A stretch of DNA of 20,681 bases from a virus. The notes beneath the pieces were generated by a model, which saw only the letters and a list, made by a program, of their open reading frames with translations, was not told where the DNA came from and ran no database searches. How positions within the stretch are numbered: position 1 is the first letter of the stretch; each line of letters starts with the position of its first letter. Of this stretch, positions 5,163-11,759 are shown piece by piece. A program made the translations under genes and the position numbers. Location of the stretch: IMG/VR virus record IMGVR_UViG_3300035162_001676, positions 1-20,681 of that record; one strand, given 5' to 3'.

Positions 5163-6596
5163 ATGATTCCAGTTAGAAGAAACATAGACACAGATGATTT
5201 AATCTTCTGGTTAGATCCTTCTAATCCTTTGTCATATATTGGTAATGAAGCTTCTGTAAGTTATACAGGAAATGGTAAGAATCAATTTGCAGGAACTCTT
5301 GACTTTACAAATACAGGTCTAGGTGTAACATCTAGAGTTTGGAATGATACAGCAGCTGGTATAGACAATGCTACAGTAGCTAATGAACCTTTAGTACTTG
5401 ATCCAAATGGTGGAACTGAAACTACAGCTTTTATTGAAACTGCTAATACTGGTACTAAGTTTTTAAATACTAGAATTGAAATAGTACCACCCGCTCCTCA
5501 AGACTCATCTATTAGAGATCAAATTACTTATTCACTTTATGTAAAACAAGGTCCTGGAAGTAGAAATATTAGAATATCTCATTCTAATGCTCCACCCAAT
5601 AGTACAATTATTTTTGATTTTTCTACAAATACAATTACATCTGCAGTTAATGTAGATGACTCAGGTTTTGAAGATGCTGGTGGAGGCTGGTACAGAATAT
5701 GGTATACAACTATAATGGATACCACAACTACTCTTAATAATACTCAAGCCAGAACATACATTTATATTTTAGGTCCTGGAGATGCAATAACATATACAGG
5801 AGATGGTACATCAGGAGTATATATATGGGGTCCTCAATGGGAACAAGGTGTTTTATCTAATTATACAGAAAGACCTAGTGCAGCAAATTTTGAATATTTT
5901 CAAAACAATAAATTTGTAAGAATATCAACAGATACAACTCTTGCAAACCCAACACCATATACTACTTCATTTGAAGGTACAAACTTTAGATTTGATGGTG
6001 TAAATAGAGGTTTTTATGGAGGTGCTGATATAAGAACACCTTTTAGACCTAATCCAGATAATGCATCTTTACAAGATCATTCTGCATTTGCTTGGGTTAA
6101 ATTAGATAAAACAGGAAATCCTGACCAAGGTTTGGGATGGTCTCCTAATCTTAAAGTATATACAGTTTTAGGTAATATAGGAGGAAGATCTAATAGTGGT
6201 GTATTTGGTATTGAAGAAAACGGTACTTCATTAATTTATAAATTAAGATGTATAAAGTCCATTGGAGGTGTTACATCTCCTGTTTTACAATCTGCGGCTA
6301 TTGCAGATTTAGATAACAGTTGGCACTTAATTTCTTTTAGTTTTAATTTTACTTTAAGAACCGCATATTTTTATCTTGATGGTGCTCTTATTAGCTCTGA
6401 GCAAATATTTGATCCTATTGCTTCTATAAATGGTAGTACAGGATCTGGTACAATAGGATATTTTCCTATATCTGGGCAACCTACACCATCTGGACAATTT
6501 AAAGGTTCTATGAATAGTGTAGGACTTTATAATAAAGAATTATCTGCAGATGACCATGAAGGGTTATATAATGCAACTAAATATAGATTTACATAA
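5163..6596 (+). CDS. Tail fibre/receptor-binding protein with LamG domain
   Basis: A 477-residue protein. It opens with DDLIFWLDPSNPLSY (11-25), a signature of many marine phage fibre proteins with concanavalin A-like (LamG) domains. Around residues 110-235 lies a second beta-sandwich typical of phage fibres and sugar-binding modules (TYSLYVKQGPGSRNIRIS, GGGWYRIWYT and WEQGVLSNYTERPSAANF). Residues about 300-477 form the LamG fold, with HSAFAWVKLD, NSWHLISFSFN, AYFYLDGALI and FKGSMNSVGLYNKELS as its usual strands. It probably binds host surface glycans as a tail fibre or spike. It lies one base after the collagen-like fibre and shares its operon. Confidence 0.85.
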   Translation: MIPVRRNIDTDDLIFWLDPSNPLSYIGNEASVSYTGNGKNQFAGTLDFTNTGLGVTSRVWNDTAAGIDNATVANEPLVLDPNGGTETTAFIETANTGTKFLNTRIEIVPPAPQDSSIRDQITYSLYVKQGPGSRNIRISHSNAPPNSTIIFDFSTNTITSAVNVDDSGFEDAGGGWYRIWYTTIMDTTTTLNNTQARTYIYILGPGDAITYTGDGTSGVYIWGPQWEQGVLSNYTERPSAANFEYFQNNKFVRISTDTTLANPTPYTTSFEGTNFRFDGVNRGFYGGADIRTPFRPNPDNASLQDHSAFAWVKLDKTGNPDQGLGWSPNLKVYTVLGNIGGRSNSGVFGIEENGTSLIYKLRCIKSIGGVTSPVLQSAAIADLDNSWHLISFSFNFTLRTAYFYLDGALISSEQIFDPIASINGSTGSGTIGYFPISGQPTPSGQFKGSMNSVGLYNKELSADDHEGLYNATKYRFT

Positions 6597-6607
6597 AATA
6601 AAATAAA

Positions 6608-6967
6608 ATGTCAATAGGAAATTTAAAAACAGAAGGTAGTAAAGGGACAAACTTCCCTTGGCAATATAAAATGCTTAAAGGTATAGGTGAGCTTGTTAGA
6701 GTATCAGGTGGAGGTGGATCCACAGCAATAAAAAGAACAGTTAATTCAAAAAGACCTGCAGCAGGTGATCTAGATGATGCTGGTACTATAGAAGATGCTT
6801 ATTCTGCATCTTTTGCAAATGTAGGTGCAGTAGATATTAGAGTTGACAATACTATAGTTAAGGTTGGAGAAACTGTAAATTTTGATGGTGGAGGACCTTT
6901 ACTTAGTGATATAAGCTATGATGCTAGTATTGCAACTGCAGAAGTATTGATAATTTATATAACGTAG
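6608..6967 (+). CDS. Conserved small phage tail-region protein
   Basis: A 119-residue protein beginning MSIGNLKTEGSKGTNFPWQYKMLKGIGEL. I recognise this opening as one that recurs next to fibre genes in marine phages, without a named function. A Gly-rich linker (SGGGGST) follows, then a C-terminal beta domain from about residue 55 (ASFANVGAVDIRVDNTIVKVGETVNFDGGG). The latter part reads like a small beta-sandwich that presents a positioned value, as in virion accessory domains. It is probably a fibre or baseplate accessory protein because of its position between the LamG fibre and the next beta-rich protein. Confidence 0.75.
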   Translation: MSIGNLKTEGSKGTNFPWQYKMLKGIGELVRVSGGGGSTAIKRTVNSKRPAAGDLDDAGTIEDAYSASFANVGAVDIRVDNTIVKVGETVNFDGGGPLLSDISYDASIATAEVLIIYIT

Positions 6968-6968
6968 T

Positions 6969-7514
6969 ATGTCTACATCTATAAAAATACCACCTAAATA
7001 TAATCCTGGATTATTTGCTCAGACATCTCCTGGGCCTATAGTAACCGATACTATAGTTCCAACAAGTATTATTGGTTCTGGAGTAGGAGAGTTAGTTGTA
7101 CCACCAAATAACTTTCAAGTAGGCGACAGCTATCATGCTAAATTAGGAGGAATTATTTCTGCAGCAAATAATAACGCATTAACAATTATTATAAAATCAG
7201 ACGGTACTGTTTTAGCAACATCAGGTTTGATACCATTATCCACAAGTACAAATCAAGCTTGGGAAATGGAAATAGACTTTACAATAATCTCAATAGGAGC
7301 AACAGGATCTGTTATAACAAATGGTAACTTTATTTATAATAGAAATTCAGGAACTTATGAAGGCAGAGCTTTTAATGATACAGAAATAATTAATACAACT
7401 ACTCCACAAGCAATAGATGTAGAAATTCAATGGGATCAAGCAAGCGCAGCTGACTCTATAGTTTGTTATCAGTTTATACTTCATAAAACATACGGTATTA
7501 CAAAGCTTTTTTAA
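6969..7514 (+). CDS. Beta-sandwich virion/fibre protein
   Basis: A 181-residue protein, beta-rich and lacking signal or membrane segments. Residues 35-75 (GVGELVVPPNNFQVGDSYHAKLGGIIS) and 85-130 show the spaced aromatic and Gly pattern of a jelly-roll domain often found at the tips of phage fibres. The C-terminal strand is ADSIVCYQFILHKTYGI. Its short Pro-rich N-terminus (SIKIPPKYNPGLF) may attach it to the virion. It follows the previous gene after one base and is followed two bases later by a tiny ORF with a related-looking start. The exact role is unknown; a fibre head or accessory protein is the best inference. Confidence 0.7.
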   Translation: MSTSIKIPPKYNPGLFAQTSPGPIVTDTIVPTSIIGSGVGELVVPPNNFQVGDSYHAKLGGIISAANNNALTIIIKSDGTVLATSGLIPLSTSTNQAWEMEIDFTIISIGATGSVITNGNFIYNRNSGTYEGRAFNDTEIINTTTPQAIDVEIQWDQASAADSIVCYQFILHKTYGITKLF

Positions 7515-7516
7515 TT

Positions 7517-7603
7517 ATGCCTACAAACATCAACTTTGATAAAAAATTAGGAATAAGTGGGGGAACAAAAATTTCTTTACCTCCTGAAACACCTTCAGAA
7601 TAA
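7517..7603 (+). CDS. Possible 28-aa peptide at the end of the fibre operon
   Basis: ATG 7517 to TAA 7601-7603 encodes 28 residues (MPTNINFDKKLGISGG, then a KISLPPETPSE-like tail). It starts two bases after the previous stop and fills the gap up to the next promoter box. Its length makes the call uncertain. The tight spacing, the A/T start context shared with its neighbours and a Pro/Ser tail like the preceding gene's N-terminus argue for it. It could be the remnant of a longer fibre gene. Confidence 0.4.
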   Translation: MPTNINFDKKLGISGGTKISLPPETPSE

Positions 7604-7612
7604 TTAAATTTT

Positions 7613-7621
7613 TTGTATATT
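7613..7621 (+). promoter_or_regulatory. Promoter box TTGTATATT before the phosphoesterase
   Basis: TTTTTTGTATATT ends 17 bases before ATG 7639, the same spacing as at 3075-3083. It gives the phosphoesterase its own transcription start separate from the fibre genes. Confidence 0.65.
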
Positions 7622-7638
7622 AAGGCAAAAATCTAAAA

Positions 7639-8529
7639 ATGAAATTAATTAAACATGCTAAAAATATTCATGAGTTAAAGATTAAAGGTACTCATGCAAA
7701 AGTTGCAATGTTGTCAGATTTACATTGGGATAATCCCAAATGTAATTGGAAACTATTAAAAAAAGATTTAGATTACTGTGTAAAAGAATCTATTCCTATT
7801 CATATAAATGGAGACATGTTTTGTCTTATGCAGGGTCAAGGAGATAGAAGAAAAAATAAATCTGACATTAGACCAGAACATAATAACTCTAAATACTTAG
7901 ATAGTATTGTTGAAACAGCAGTAGAGTGGTGGTCACCTTATTCTCATTTACTTACAGTTATAGGTTATGGAAACCATGAGACAGCCATTATTAAATGGCA
8001 AGAAACAGATATATTATCCAGATTTGTAAAACTACTTAATCTTAAAAACCATACTAATGTACAAGTAGGCGGTTATGGAGGTTGGTTTATAGTTAACCAA
8101 ACATTAAAGGAAAGTCCTCTTGGGAAAGCTAGCACTAAATCTATGAAAGTAAGATACTTTCACGGATCAGGTGGAGGAGGTGTAGTAACTAAAGGAGCTC
8201 TTAACCTTACTAGAGCTTTAGAAATGTATGAAGACTTTGATGTTTTTTCAATGGGTCACATTCATGAGAATGCTGCTCGTAATGATGCAAGAGATTCTAT
8301 AGTACAAGGTCAAGATGCTTACAGACAAGTACAGAGGCAAATACATATGATGATTACGGGAACCTACAAAGAAGAATATGGTGATGGATCTAAAGGGTGG
8401 CACGTTGAAAGAGGTGCGCCAATTAAACCAGTTGGGGGTAGAATCATGACTATTGATTATAAAAGGATTAGAAATAATGGTGCAGACTATTATGAAAGAC
8501 AAATAGATTCTAGAAAATTTCCATTATAA
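7639..8529 (+). CDS. Calcineurin-like metallophosphoesterase
   Basis: A 296-residue enzyme with the full set of binuclear-metal motifs of the calcineurin-like superfamily: SDLH (D27, H29), NGD (D59), GNHE (N112, H113), YFHG (H175) and GHIH (H207, H209). It would hydrolyse phosphoesters using two metal ions such as Mn/Fe/Zn. The substrate is not shown. In phages this fold occurs in DNA exonucleases (SbcD-like, Mre11-like), protein phosphatases and RNA 2',3'-phosphodiesterases. The surroundings (structural genes before, lysis genes after) do not settle it. A long Gly-rich loop (GSGGGGV, 176-183) follows H175. No DNA-binding or capping domain typical of SbcD is seen. Confidence 0.9.
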   Translation: MKLIKHAKNIHELKIKGTHAKVAMLSDLHWDNPKCNWKLLKKDLDYCVKESIPIHINGDMFCLMQGQGDRRKNKSDIRPEHNNSKYLDSIVETAVEWWSPYSHLLTVIGYGNHETAIIKWQETDILSRFVKLLNLKNHTNVQVGGYGGWFIVNQTLKESPLGKASTKSMKVRYFHGSGGGGVVTKGALNLTRALEMYEDFDVFSMGHIHENAARNDARDSIVQGQDAYRQVQRQIHMMITGTYKEEYGDGSKGWHVERGAPIKPVGGRIMTIDYKRIRNNGADYYERQIDSRKFPL

Positions 8530-8563
8530 ACCTAAGTGTAACTACTTATTATTTAAATATTTT

Positions 8564-8572
8564 TTGTATATT
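8564..8572 (+). promoter_or_regulatory. Promoter box TTGTATATT before the lysis genes
   Basis: TTTTTTGTATATT lies 23 bases before ATG 8596. The leader after it is a pure TA tract (8572-8586). Confidence 0.6.
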
Positions 8573-8586
8573 ATATATATATATAT
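8572..8586 (+). repeat. TA dinucleotide tract between promoter box and start
   Basis: Seven and a half TA units directly follow the promoter box and precede the lysis operon start by nine bases. Such a tract can change length by slippage and would then change promoter-to-start spacing. Confidence 0.6.
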
Positions 8587-8595
8587 TTATAAAAA

Positions 8596-8922
8596 ATGGG
8601 AGTTACAGGATTTGAAATAGGTTTTGAAGCGTTAATATCATTATTATCAGCTATTGTAGGAGCATTAACTGTATGGTACAGTTTAAAAGGAAAGGTGGAT
8701 ATTCAGTCTGTAATTTTAAGTAATCTTAAATTAGACATGGATGAGCTTAAAGAAGATAAAAAATCAGGTCACCTAACATTACACAAAAGAATTGATGATG
8801 TTAAAAAACAGGTTGAAGAAAACCGTGTTACTCAAGACAGAGCAATAGCAGATCTAAAAACAGAAATGCAGGCTATGGAACTAAGAATAATAACAGCCAT
8901 TCATGAAGCTAGGGCTAAGTAG
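8596..8922 (+). CDS. Membrane-anchored coiled-coil protein of the lysis cassette
   Basis: A 108-residue protein with one N-terminal membrane segment (about residues 8-30, ISLLSAIVGALTVWYSL). A long charged heptad-like helix follows (about 38-105, LKLDMDELKEDKKSGHL through KTEMQAMELRI). A single membrane helix with a cytoplasmic or periplasmic coiled coil resembles XhlA-type accessory holins or antiholins. Its place at the head of the lysis operon supports that, but the family is not certain. Its 3' end overlaps the spanin-like gene by 20 bases, so the two are co-translated or coupled. Confidence 0.7.
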   Translation: MGVTGFEIGFEALISLLSAIVGALTVWYSLKGKVDIQSVILSNLKLDMDELKEDKKSGHLTLHKRIDDVKKQVEENRVTQDRAIADLKTEMQAMELRIITAIHEARAK

Positions 8923-9355
8923 TTTTATATTACTAATACTATTAATTACATCATGTACTCCTCAAAGGAGATTCATGAGACTTATAGAGAAACACCCTAA
9001 ACTTCTTACAACAGATACAATAACAATACATGATACTGTTATTGTTGAGATCCCCAGTGTTATTCATGATACAGTTTTTACAGAACACTTCTTTACAGAA
9101 ATAACTAGAGATACTTTAATACTTCAAAAGGAAAGACTTACTGTAAAAATATTTCATGACACAATAAAGAAAAGTGTTTATATATATGGAGAATGTGATA
9201 CTGTAATTGTAGAAAAGATTATAGAAAGAAAGATACCAGTAAAGTATTACGAGAAAACACCTCTTTGGAAAAAGGTTCTAAATTGGTTAATTATAGCAGT
9301 TATAATTTATGCAATAGTTAGACTGTTTTTATTTTTAAAAAAAAGATTACTATGA
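8903..9355 (+). CDS. Unimolecular spanin-like lipoprotein
   Basis: A 150-residue protein. The N-terminus is a lipoprotein signal (LILLITSC, lipobox ITSC at 15-18), which anchors the protein to the outer membrane. Residues 19-120 form a beta/charged periplasmic stretch with repeated HDTV-type segments (IHDTVIVEI, IHDTVFTEH, FHDTIKKS). A C-terminal membrane helix (about 128-145, WLIIAVIIYAIVRLFLFL) ends in KKR. A lipid anchor on one end and a membrane span on the other is the u-spanin architecture, known from T1 gp11, which fuses inner and outer membranes at the last lysis step. The amidase gene lies two genes downstream. The start chosen overlaps the previous gene by 20 bases; the lipobox fits that start. 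Confidence 0.8.
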   Translation: MKLGLSSFILLILLITSCTPQRRFMRLIEKHPKLLTTDTITIHDTVIVEIPSVIHDTVFTEHFFTEITRDTLILQKERLTVKIFHDTIKKSVYIYGECDTVIVEKIIERKIPVKYYEKTPLWKKVLNWLIIAVIIYAIVRLFLFLKKRLL

Positions 9356-9585
9356 AAAAGTTTTTTAAAGAATTATTAAGTGATGAGTCAGGACACTATT
9401 CATCAAAAAGATTAGGTGGTTTACTTTGCGTTTTAGCACTTGTAATATCATTAATAGCTAACACCTTCACTCATGGAGATATAAAGCCTGCAGAGTATCT
9501 TGTAGATGCTGTAGCTTTATTTGCATTTGGATCATTAGGGTTAACTTCAATTGACAAATTTACTAAAGCAAGAAATAAGAAATAA
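9352..9585 (+). CDS. Holin-like two-pass membrane protein
   Basis: A 77-residue protein with two membrane segments (about 21-38, LGGLLCVLALVISLIANT, and 49-66, YLVDAVALFAFGSLGLTS). A charged N-terminus (KKFFKELLSDESGHYSSKR) and a Lys-rich C-terminus (DKFTKARNKK) flank them. The size, the hairpin topology with a basic tail and the position between the spanin-like gene and the amidase all fit a class II holin, which opens the inner membrane to release the amidase. I recognise the DESGHYSSKR-type start as common in marine phage holin-like proteins. It overlaps the spanin-like gene by four bases. Confidence 0.75.
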   Translation: MKKFFKELLSDESGHYSSKRLGGLLCVLALVISLIANTFTHGDIKPAEYLVDAVALFAFGSLGLTSIDKFTKARNKK

Positions 9586-9604
9586 GATGGGGTAAGTGCA
9601 ATTT

Positions 9605-9613
9605 TAGTATATT
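9605..9613 (+). promoter_or_regulatory. Promoter box TAGTATATT before the amidase
   Basis: TTTTAGTATATT, the A variant of the box, is identical over 12 bases to the one at 18140-18151. It lies 46 bases before ATG 9660. A second weaker TTAATATAT at 9625-9633 is closer to the start. Confidence 0.5.
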
Positions 9614-9659
9614 TAACATTCTTTTTAATATATACTATACCTACAATAATAAGATACTT

Positions 9660-10358
9660 ATGGAAAAAATTATAACATGTCCAAATTGCAAAACAGAGTT
9701 TGATATGTCTGTTACACCTCATCAAACTGAAGAATCTAAATATCTTTGGATATTTGACAATGGTCACGGTGGAATAATAGATGGCGTTTATCAAACTGCT
9801 GGTAAAAGATCTCCAGTTTGGCCAGATGGTCAACAACTTTTTGAAGGAGAATTTAATAGAGCTATAGTAGCTAGATTAATGGATCTATGTAAAGCAAATA
9901 ATATAGATGCTGTTAACTTAGTAGACACTCAAGAAGATGTACCTTTATCTTATAGAACAGATAAAGCAAACTCACTTGCTAAATCCTCTGGAAAACCTTG
10001 TATATATGTAAGCATACATGCAAATGGTTTTGATCAGGAGTCTGCAAATGGTTGGTCAGTGTATACATCTCCAGGAGAAACAAAATCAGATGGGATTGCT
10101 ACAATTCTTTTTGAGAAATCTATGAGAGAATTTCAAGGAGAGTACATGAGAAAAGATACTACTGATGGTGATCCTGATAAAGAGTCAAACTTTTGGGTGC
10201 TTGTAAATACTACTATGCCTGCAATACTTTCTGAGAACTTCTTTATGACTAACTCAGATAACTGCCATAAGTATCTTCTTTCAGAGGATGGTAGAGATAG
10301 AGTAGCTAAGATTCATTTTGAAATGATTCAGCAGGTAGAAGCTGAGAATAAAGTTTAA
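9660..10358 (+). CDS. N-acetylmuramoyl-L-alanine amidase (endolysin)
   Basis: A 232-residue Amidase_3 enzyme that cuts the bond between muramic acid and L-alanine in peptidoglycan. Zinc ligands and the catalytic Glu can be placed as H36 in DNGHGG, E62 or E64 in FEGEFNR, H120 in SIHANG, and E192 in SENFFM. The usual Amidase_3 strand order (LWIFDNGHGG, ..., YVSIHANG, ..., AILSENFF) is kept. An N-terminal CPNC (C7, C10) suggests a partial zinc ribbon that may guide binding, but a second CxxC is not visible. No signal peptide is present, so it should need the upstream holin-like protein to reach the wall. It is the last gene of the lysis block, followed by the terminator at 10395-10422. Confidence 0.9.
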   Translation: MEKIITCPNCKTEFDMSVTPHQTEESKYLWIFDNGHGGIIDGVYQTAGKRSPVWPDGQQLFEGEFNRAIVARLMDLCKANNIDAVNLVDTQEDVPLSYRTDKANSLAKSSGKPCIYVSIHANGFDQESANGWSVYTSPGETKSDGIATILFEKSMREFQGEYMRKDTTDGDPDKESNFWVLVNTTMPAILSENFFMTNSDNCHKYLLSEDGRDRVAKIHFEMIQQVEAENKV

Positions 10359-10394
10359 TTAAAAGTTCATAGGTTTAATTAATTTATCGAAGAG

Positions 10395-10422
10395 ACCTAG
10401 GTTTAATTACCTAGGTTTTTTT
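10395..10422 (+). terminator. Rho-independent terminator after the amidase
   Basis: The palindromic arms ACCTAGGT (10395-10402 and 10409-10416) enclose loop TTAATT, followed by a run of seven T. It closes the lysis operon. Confidence 0.9.
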
Positions 10423-10450
10423 ATTTAAACTTCTGTGGTTTAAACTTTAT

Positions 10451-10459
10451 TTGTATATT
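10451..10459 (+). promoter_or_regulatory. Promoter box TTGTATATT before the packaging operon
   Basis: TTATTTGTATATTTGG lies 23 bases before ATG 10483 and just after a terminator, so it should start the run of genes through the portal. Confidence 0.65.
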
Positions 10460-10482
10460 TGGTTAAATAAAAATTTAAACCA

Positions 10483-10752
10483 ATGGAAAACCCAGAAAAT
10501 TTATCACCAGAAGAATTGACAGCTAAGAAGGAAGAAATGCTTCAGTTCTATAAAGAATCAATGCCTTATTTAGAAGCTCAACTTAAGTATGAAAAAATGC
10601 TATCAGAGATAGATGAAATGAGACTTAAAAGAACTCAAATTCAAATGGCATATGCTCAAATGATGGCTCCCCCTCAAGAAGATTCAATGCGTGAGCCAGA
10701 GGATGAAATGCCTAAAGTTTCTAAAAAAAGAAAACTTAAAACAGAAGCATAA
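10483..10752 (+). CDS. Small coiled-coil protein at the head of the packaging operon
   Basis: An 89-residue protein, nearly all helical and charged. Residues 8-65 form a coiled coil with Met/Leu heptads (EELTAKKEEMLQFYKES, EAQLKYEKMLSEIDEM). A Pro-rich hinge (MAPPQEDSM) and a basic tail ending KKRKLKTEA follow. Family not recognised. Being first in the operon with the nuclease, TerL and portal suggests a DNA-packaging or head-assembly accessory role, but this is only positional. Its stop overlaps the next start by one base (TAATG). Confidence 0.7.
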   Translation: MENPENLSPEELTAKKEEMLQFYKESMPYLEAQLKYEKMLSEIDEMRLKRTQIQMAYAQMMAPPQEDSMREPEDEMPKVSKKRKLKTEA

Positions 10753-11111
10753 TGGCTGTTGTTAAACGAGTTCAGAAAAAAGTAGTAATGTCCAGAAAAG
10801 ATGTTATTAAGTTTCAATTAATTACTCACTGTTATTTAAATAAAATAACGGTGAGTAACTCTGATCTTGAATGTTTAACATTACTTAGTTCTACAGGACC
10901 TATAGAAATTGCTCATTTTTGTTATGATGCTGCGGATGAGCAAAAGATATTTAAGTCTCAACAAACAGTTAGAAATTGTATTAATAAATGCATAAAGTTT
11001 AAGCTTGTAGTAAGAGATTCTAAAAATAAAAAACTTGTTCATCTAAATCCTAAATTAAACATTGAAACTTTAGGCTCTATATTTTTAGATTATAATTTTC
11101 TTGCTAAATGA
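10752..11111 (+). CDS. Putative helical DNA-binding-like phage protein with internal hairpin
   Basis: A 119-residue basic protein with KRVQKKVVMSRKDVIKF at the N-terminus and a helical core (NSDLECLTLLSSTGPIEIAHF, then FKSQQTVRNCINKCIKFKLVV). The turn IFKSQQTVRNCINKCI reads like the recognition helix of a winged-helix or helix-turn-helix fold, so DNA or RNA binding is possible. I do not recognise a named family. It lies next to the HU/IHF-like gene. Codons near 24-36 carry a strong RNA hairpin (10822-10858), noted separately, which makes translational or autoregulatory control worth considering. It overlaps the next gene by four bases. Confidence 0.65.
   Translation: MAVVKRVQKKVVMSRKDVIKFQLITHCYLNKITVSNSDLECLTLLSSTGPIEIAHFCYDAADEQKIFKSQQTVRNCINKCIKFKLVVRDSKNKKLVHLNPKLNIETLGSIFLDYNFLAK
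10822..10858 (+). repeat. 16-bp inverted repeat inside a coding sequence
   Basis: 10822-10837 pairs with 10843-10858 through 16 positions with a single G-U wobble (10830 with 10850) and a 5-base AAATA loop. There is no following T-run, so it is not a standard terminator. It lies about 70 bases inside the 10752-11111 gene. Confidence 0.8.
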
Positions 11112-11491
11112 AACCTACAAAAGCTAATTCTTTATGTCAAGAACTATCTGAACAAGATGATTTATCAAAACATCTTGTAGAAAATTTAGTTGATTTTTAC
11201 TATAAAAATGTTAGAACTTTACTAAGTGAGTTATATCATCCAAGAATAAACATTACAGGCTTAGGTGTATTTACAGTTAGAGAAGGAATTATTAAAAAAG
11301 CCATTCCTAGATTTGAAAGATATTTATTAAGTCATGATACATCTACATATTCTGCATATTACAATAAAAAAATGCTAGAAGAAAAAATAGAATTTTTAAA
11401 TTGTATAAAAGAACAAATTAATTCTGAAAAGAAAAGAAAAGAAGAATTTAAAAAAGTTAAAAATGGATCTAAAAAAGATTTGGAAAAATAG
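11108..11491 (+). CDS. HU/IHF-like DNA-binding protein
   Basis: A 127-residue protein. Residues 21-72 fit the HU/IHF fold: helices KHLVENLVDFYYKNVRTLLSEL, then strand INITGLGVFTVREG, where GLGVF replaces the G-x-G-x-F turn of HU/IHF. The beta-arm region KKAIPRFERYL follows. The C-terminal part (about 85-127) is a Lys/Glu-rich helix not found in bacterial HU (SEKKRKEEFKKVK). It should bend or condense DNA. Paired IHF-like genes near TerL are known in crAss-like phages, which fits this place in the operon, but the second copy is not clearly identified here. It overlaps the previous gene by four bases and the next by 29. Confidence 0.65.
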   Translation: MKPTKANSLCQELSEQDDLSKHLVENLVDFYYKNVRTLLSELYHPRINITGLGVFTVREGIIKKAIPRFERYLLSHDTSTYSAYYNKKMLEEKIEFLNCIKEQINSEKKRKEEFKKVKNGSKKDLEK

Positions 11492-11759
11492 AAAAGAAAT
11501 TTATGAAGGGATTAAAAATTCTGTAATAAGAGATGATTTTGTAGAAGATGTTTCTGCTAAGAGAATGGCTATTTGCATTGAATGTCCTGAAATAGATAGA
11601 AAAGGTTCTAAATGTGAAGTATTAGGTACACAACCTTGCTGTGGTGAGTGCGGTTGTTCACTAGGTTTTAAAACAAGAGCTTTATCTACAGAATGTCCAT
11701 TAGGAGAATGGAAAGCTATAATGACAGAGGATGAAGAAGATAAACTTGGTGAGCTATGA
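11463..11759 (+). CDS. Cys-rich small protein, probably metal-binding
   Basis: A 98-residue protein with eight cysteines at 38, 41, 51, 59, 60, 63, 65 and 78. The core is RMAICIECPEID...CEVLGTQPCCGECGCSLGF. The C-x2-C and CC-x2-C-x-C spacing points to a zinc-binding or Fe-S fold. Proteins like this, with an ending such as TECPLGEWK, recur next to phage packaging genes in Bacteroidota but lack a settled role. The long overlap (29 bases) with the HU/IHF-like gene and the 4-base overlap with the nuclease gene show it is part of a coupled chain. No signal peptide. Confidence 0.75.
   Translation: MDLKKIWKNRKEIYEGIKNSVIRDDFVEDVSAKRMAICIECPEIDRKGSKCEVLGTQPCCGECGCSLGFKTRALSTECPLGEWKAIMTEDEEDKLGEL

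Noticed and set aside
8248-8502. Minus-strand ORF within the phosphoesterase
   Set aside because: It is a frame shadow of the intact enzyme, with no recognisable protein.
8531-8546. Hairpin near CTAAGTGTAACTACTTA as a terminator
   Set aside because: The stem is only about five pairs and has no T-run directly after it.
9471-9836. Minus-strand ORF across the holin and amidase start
   Set aside because: It runs against two convincing genes and a promoter box, and the amino acid pattern is that of antisense reading.
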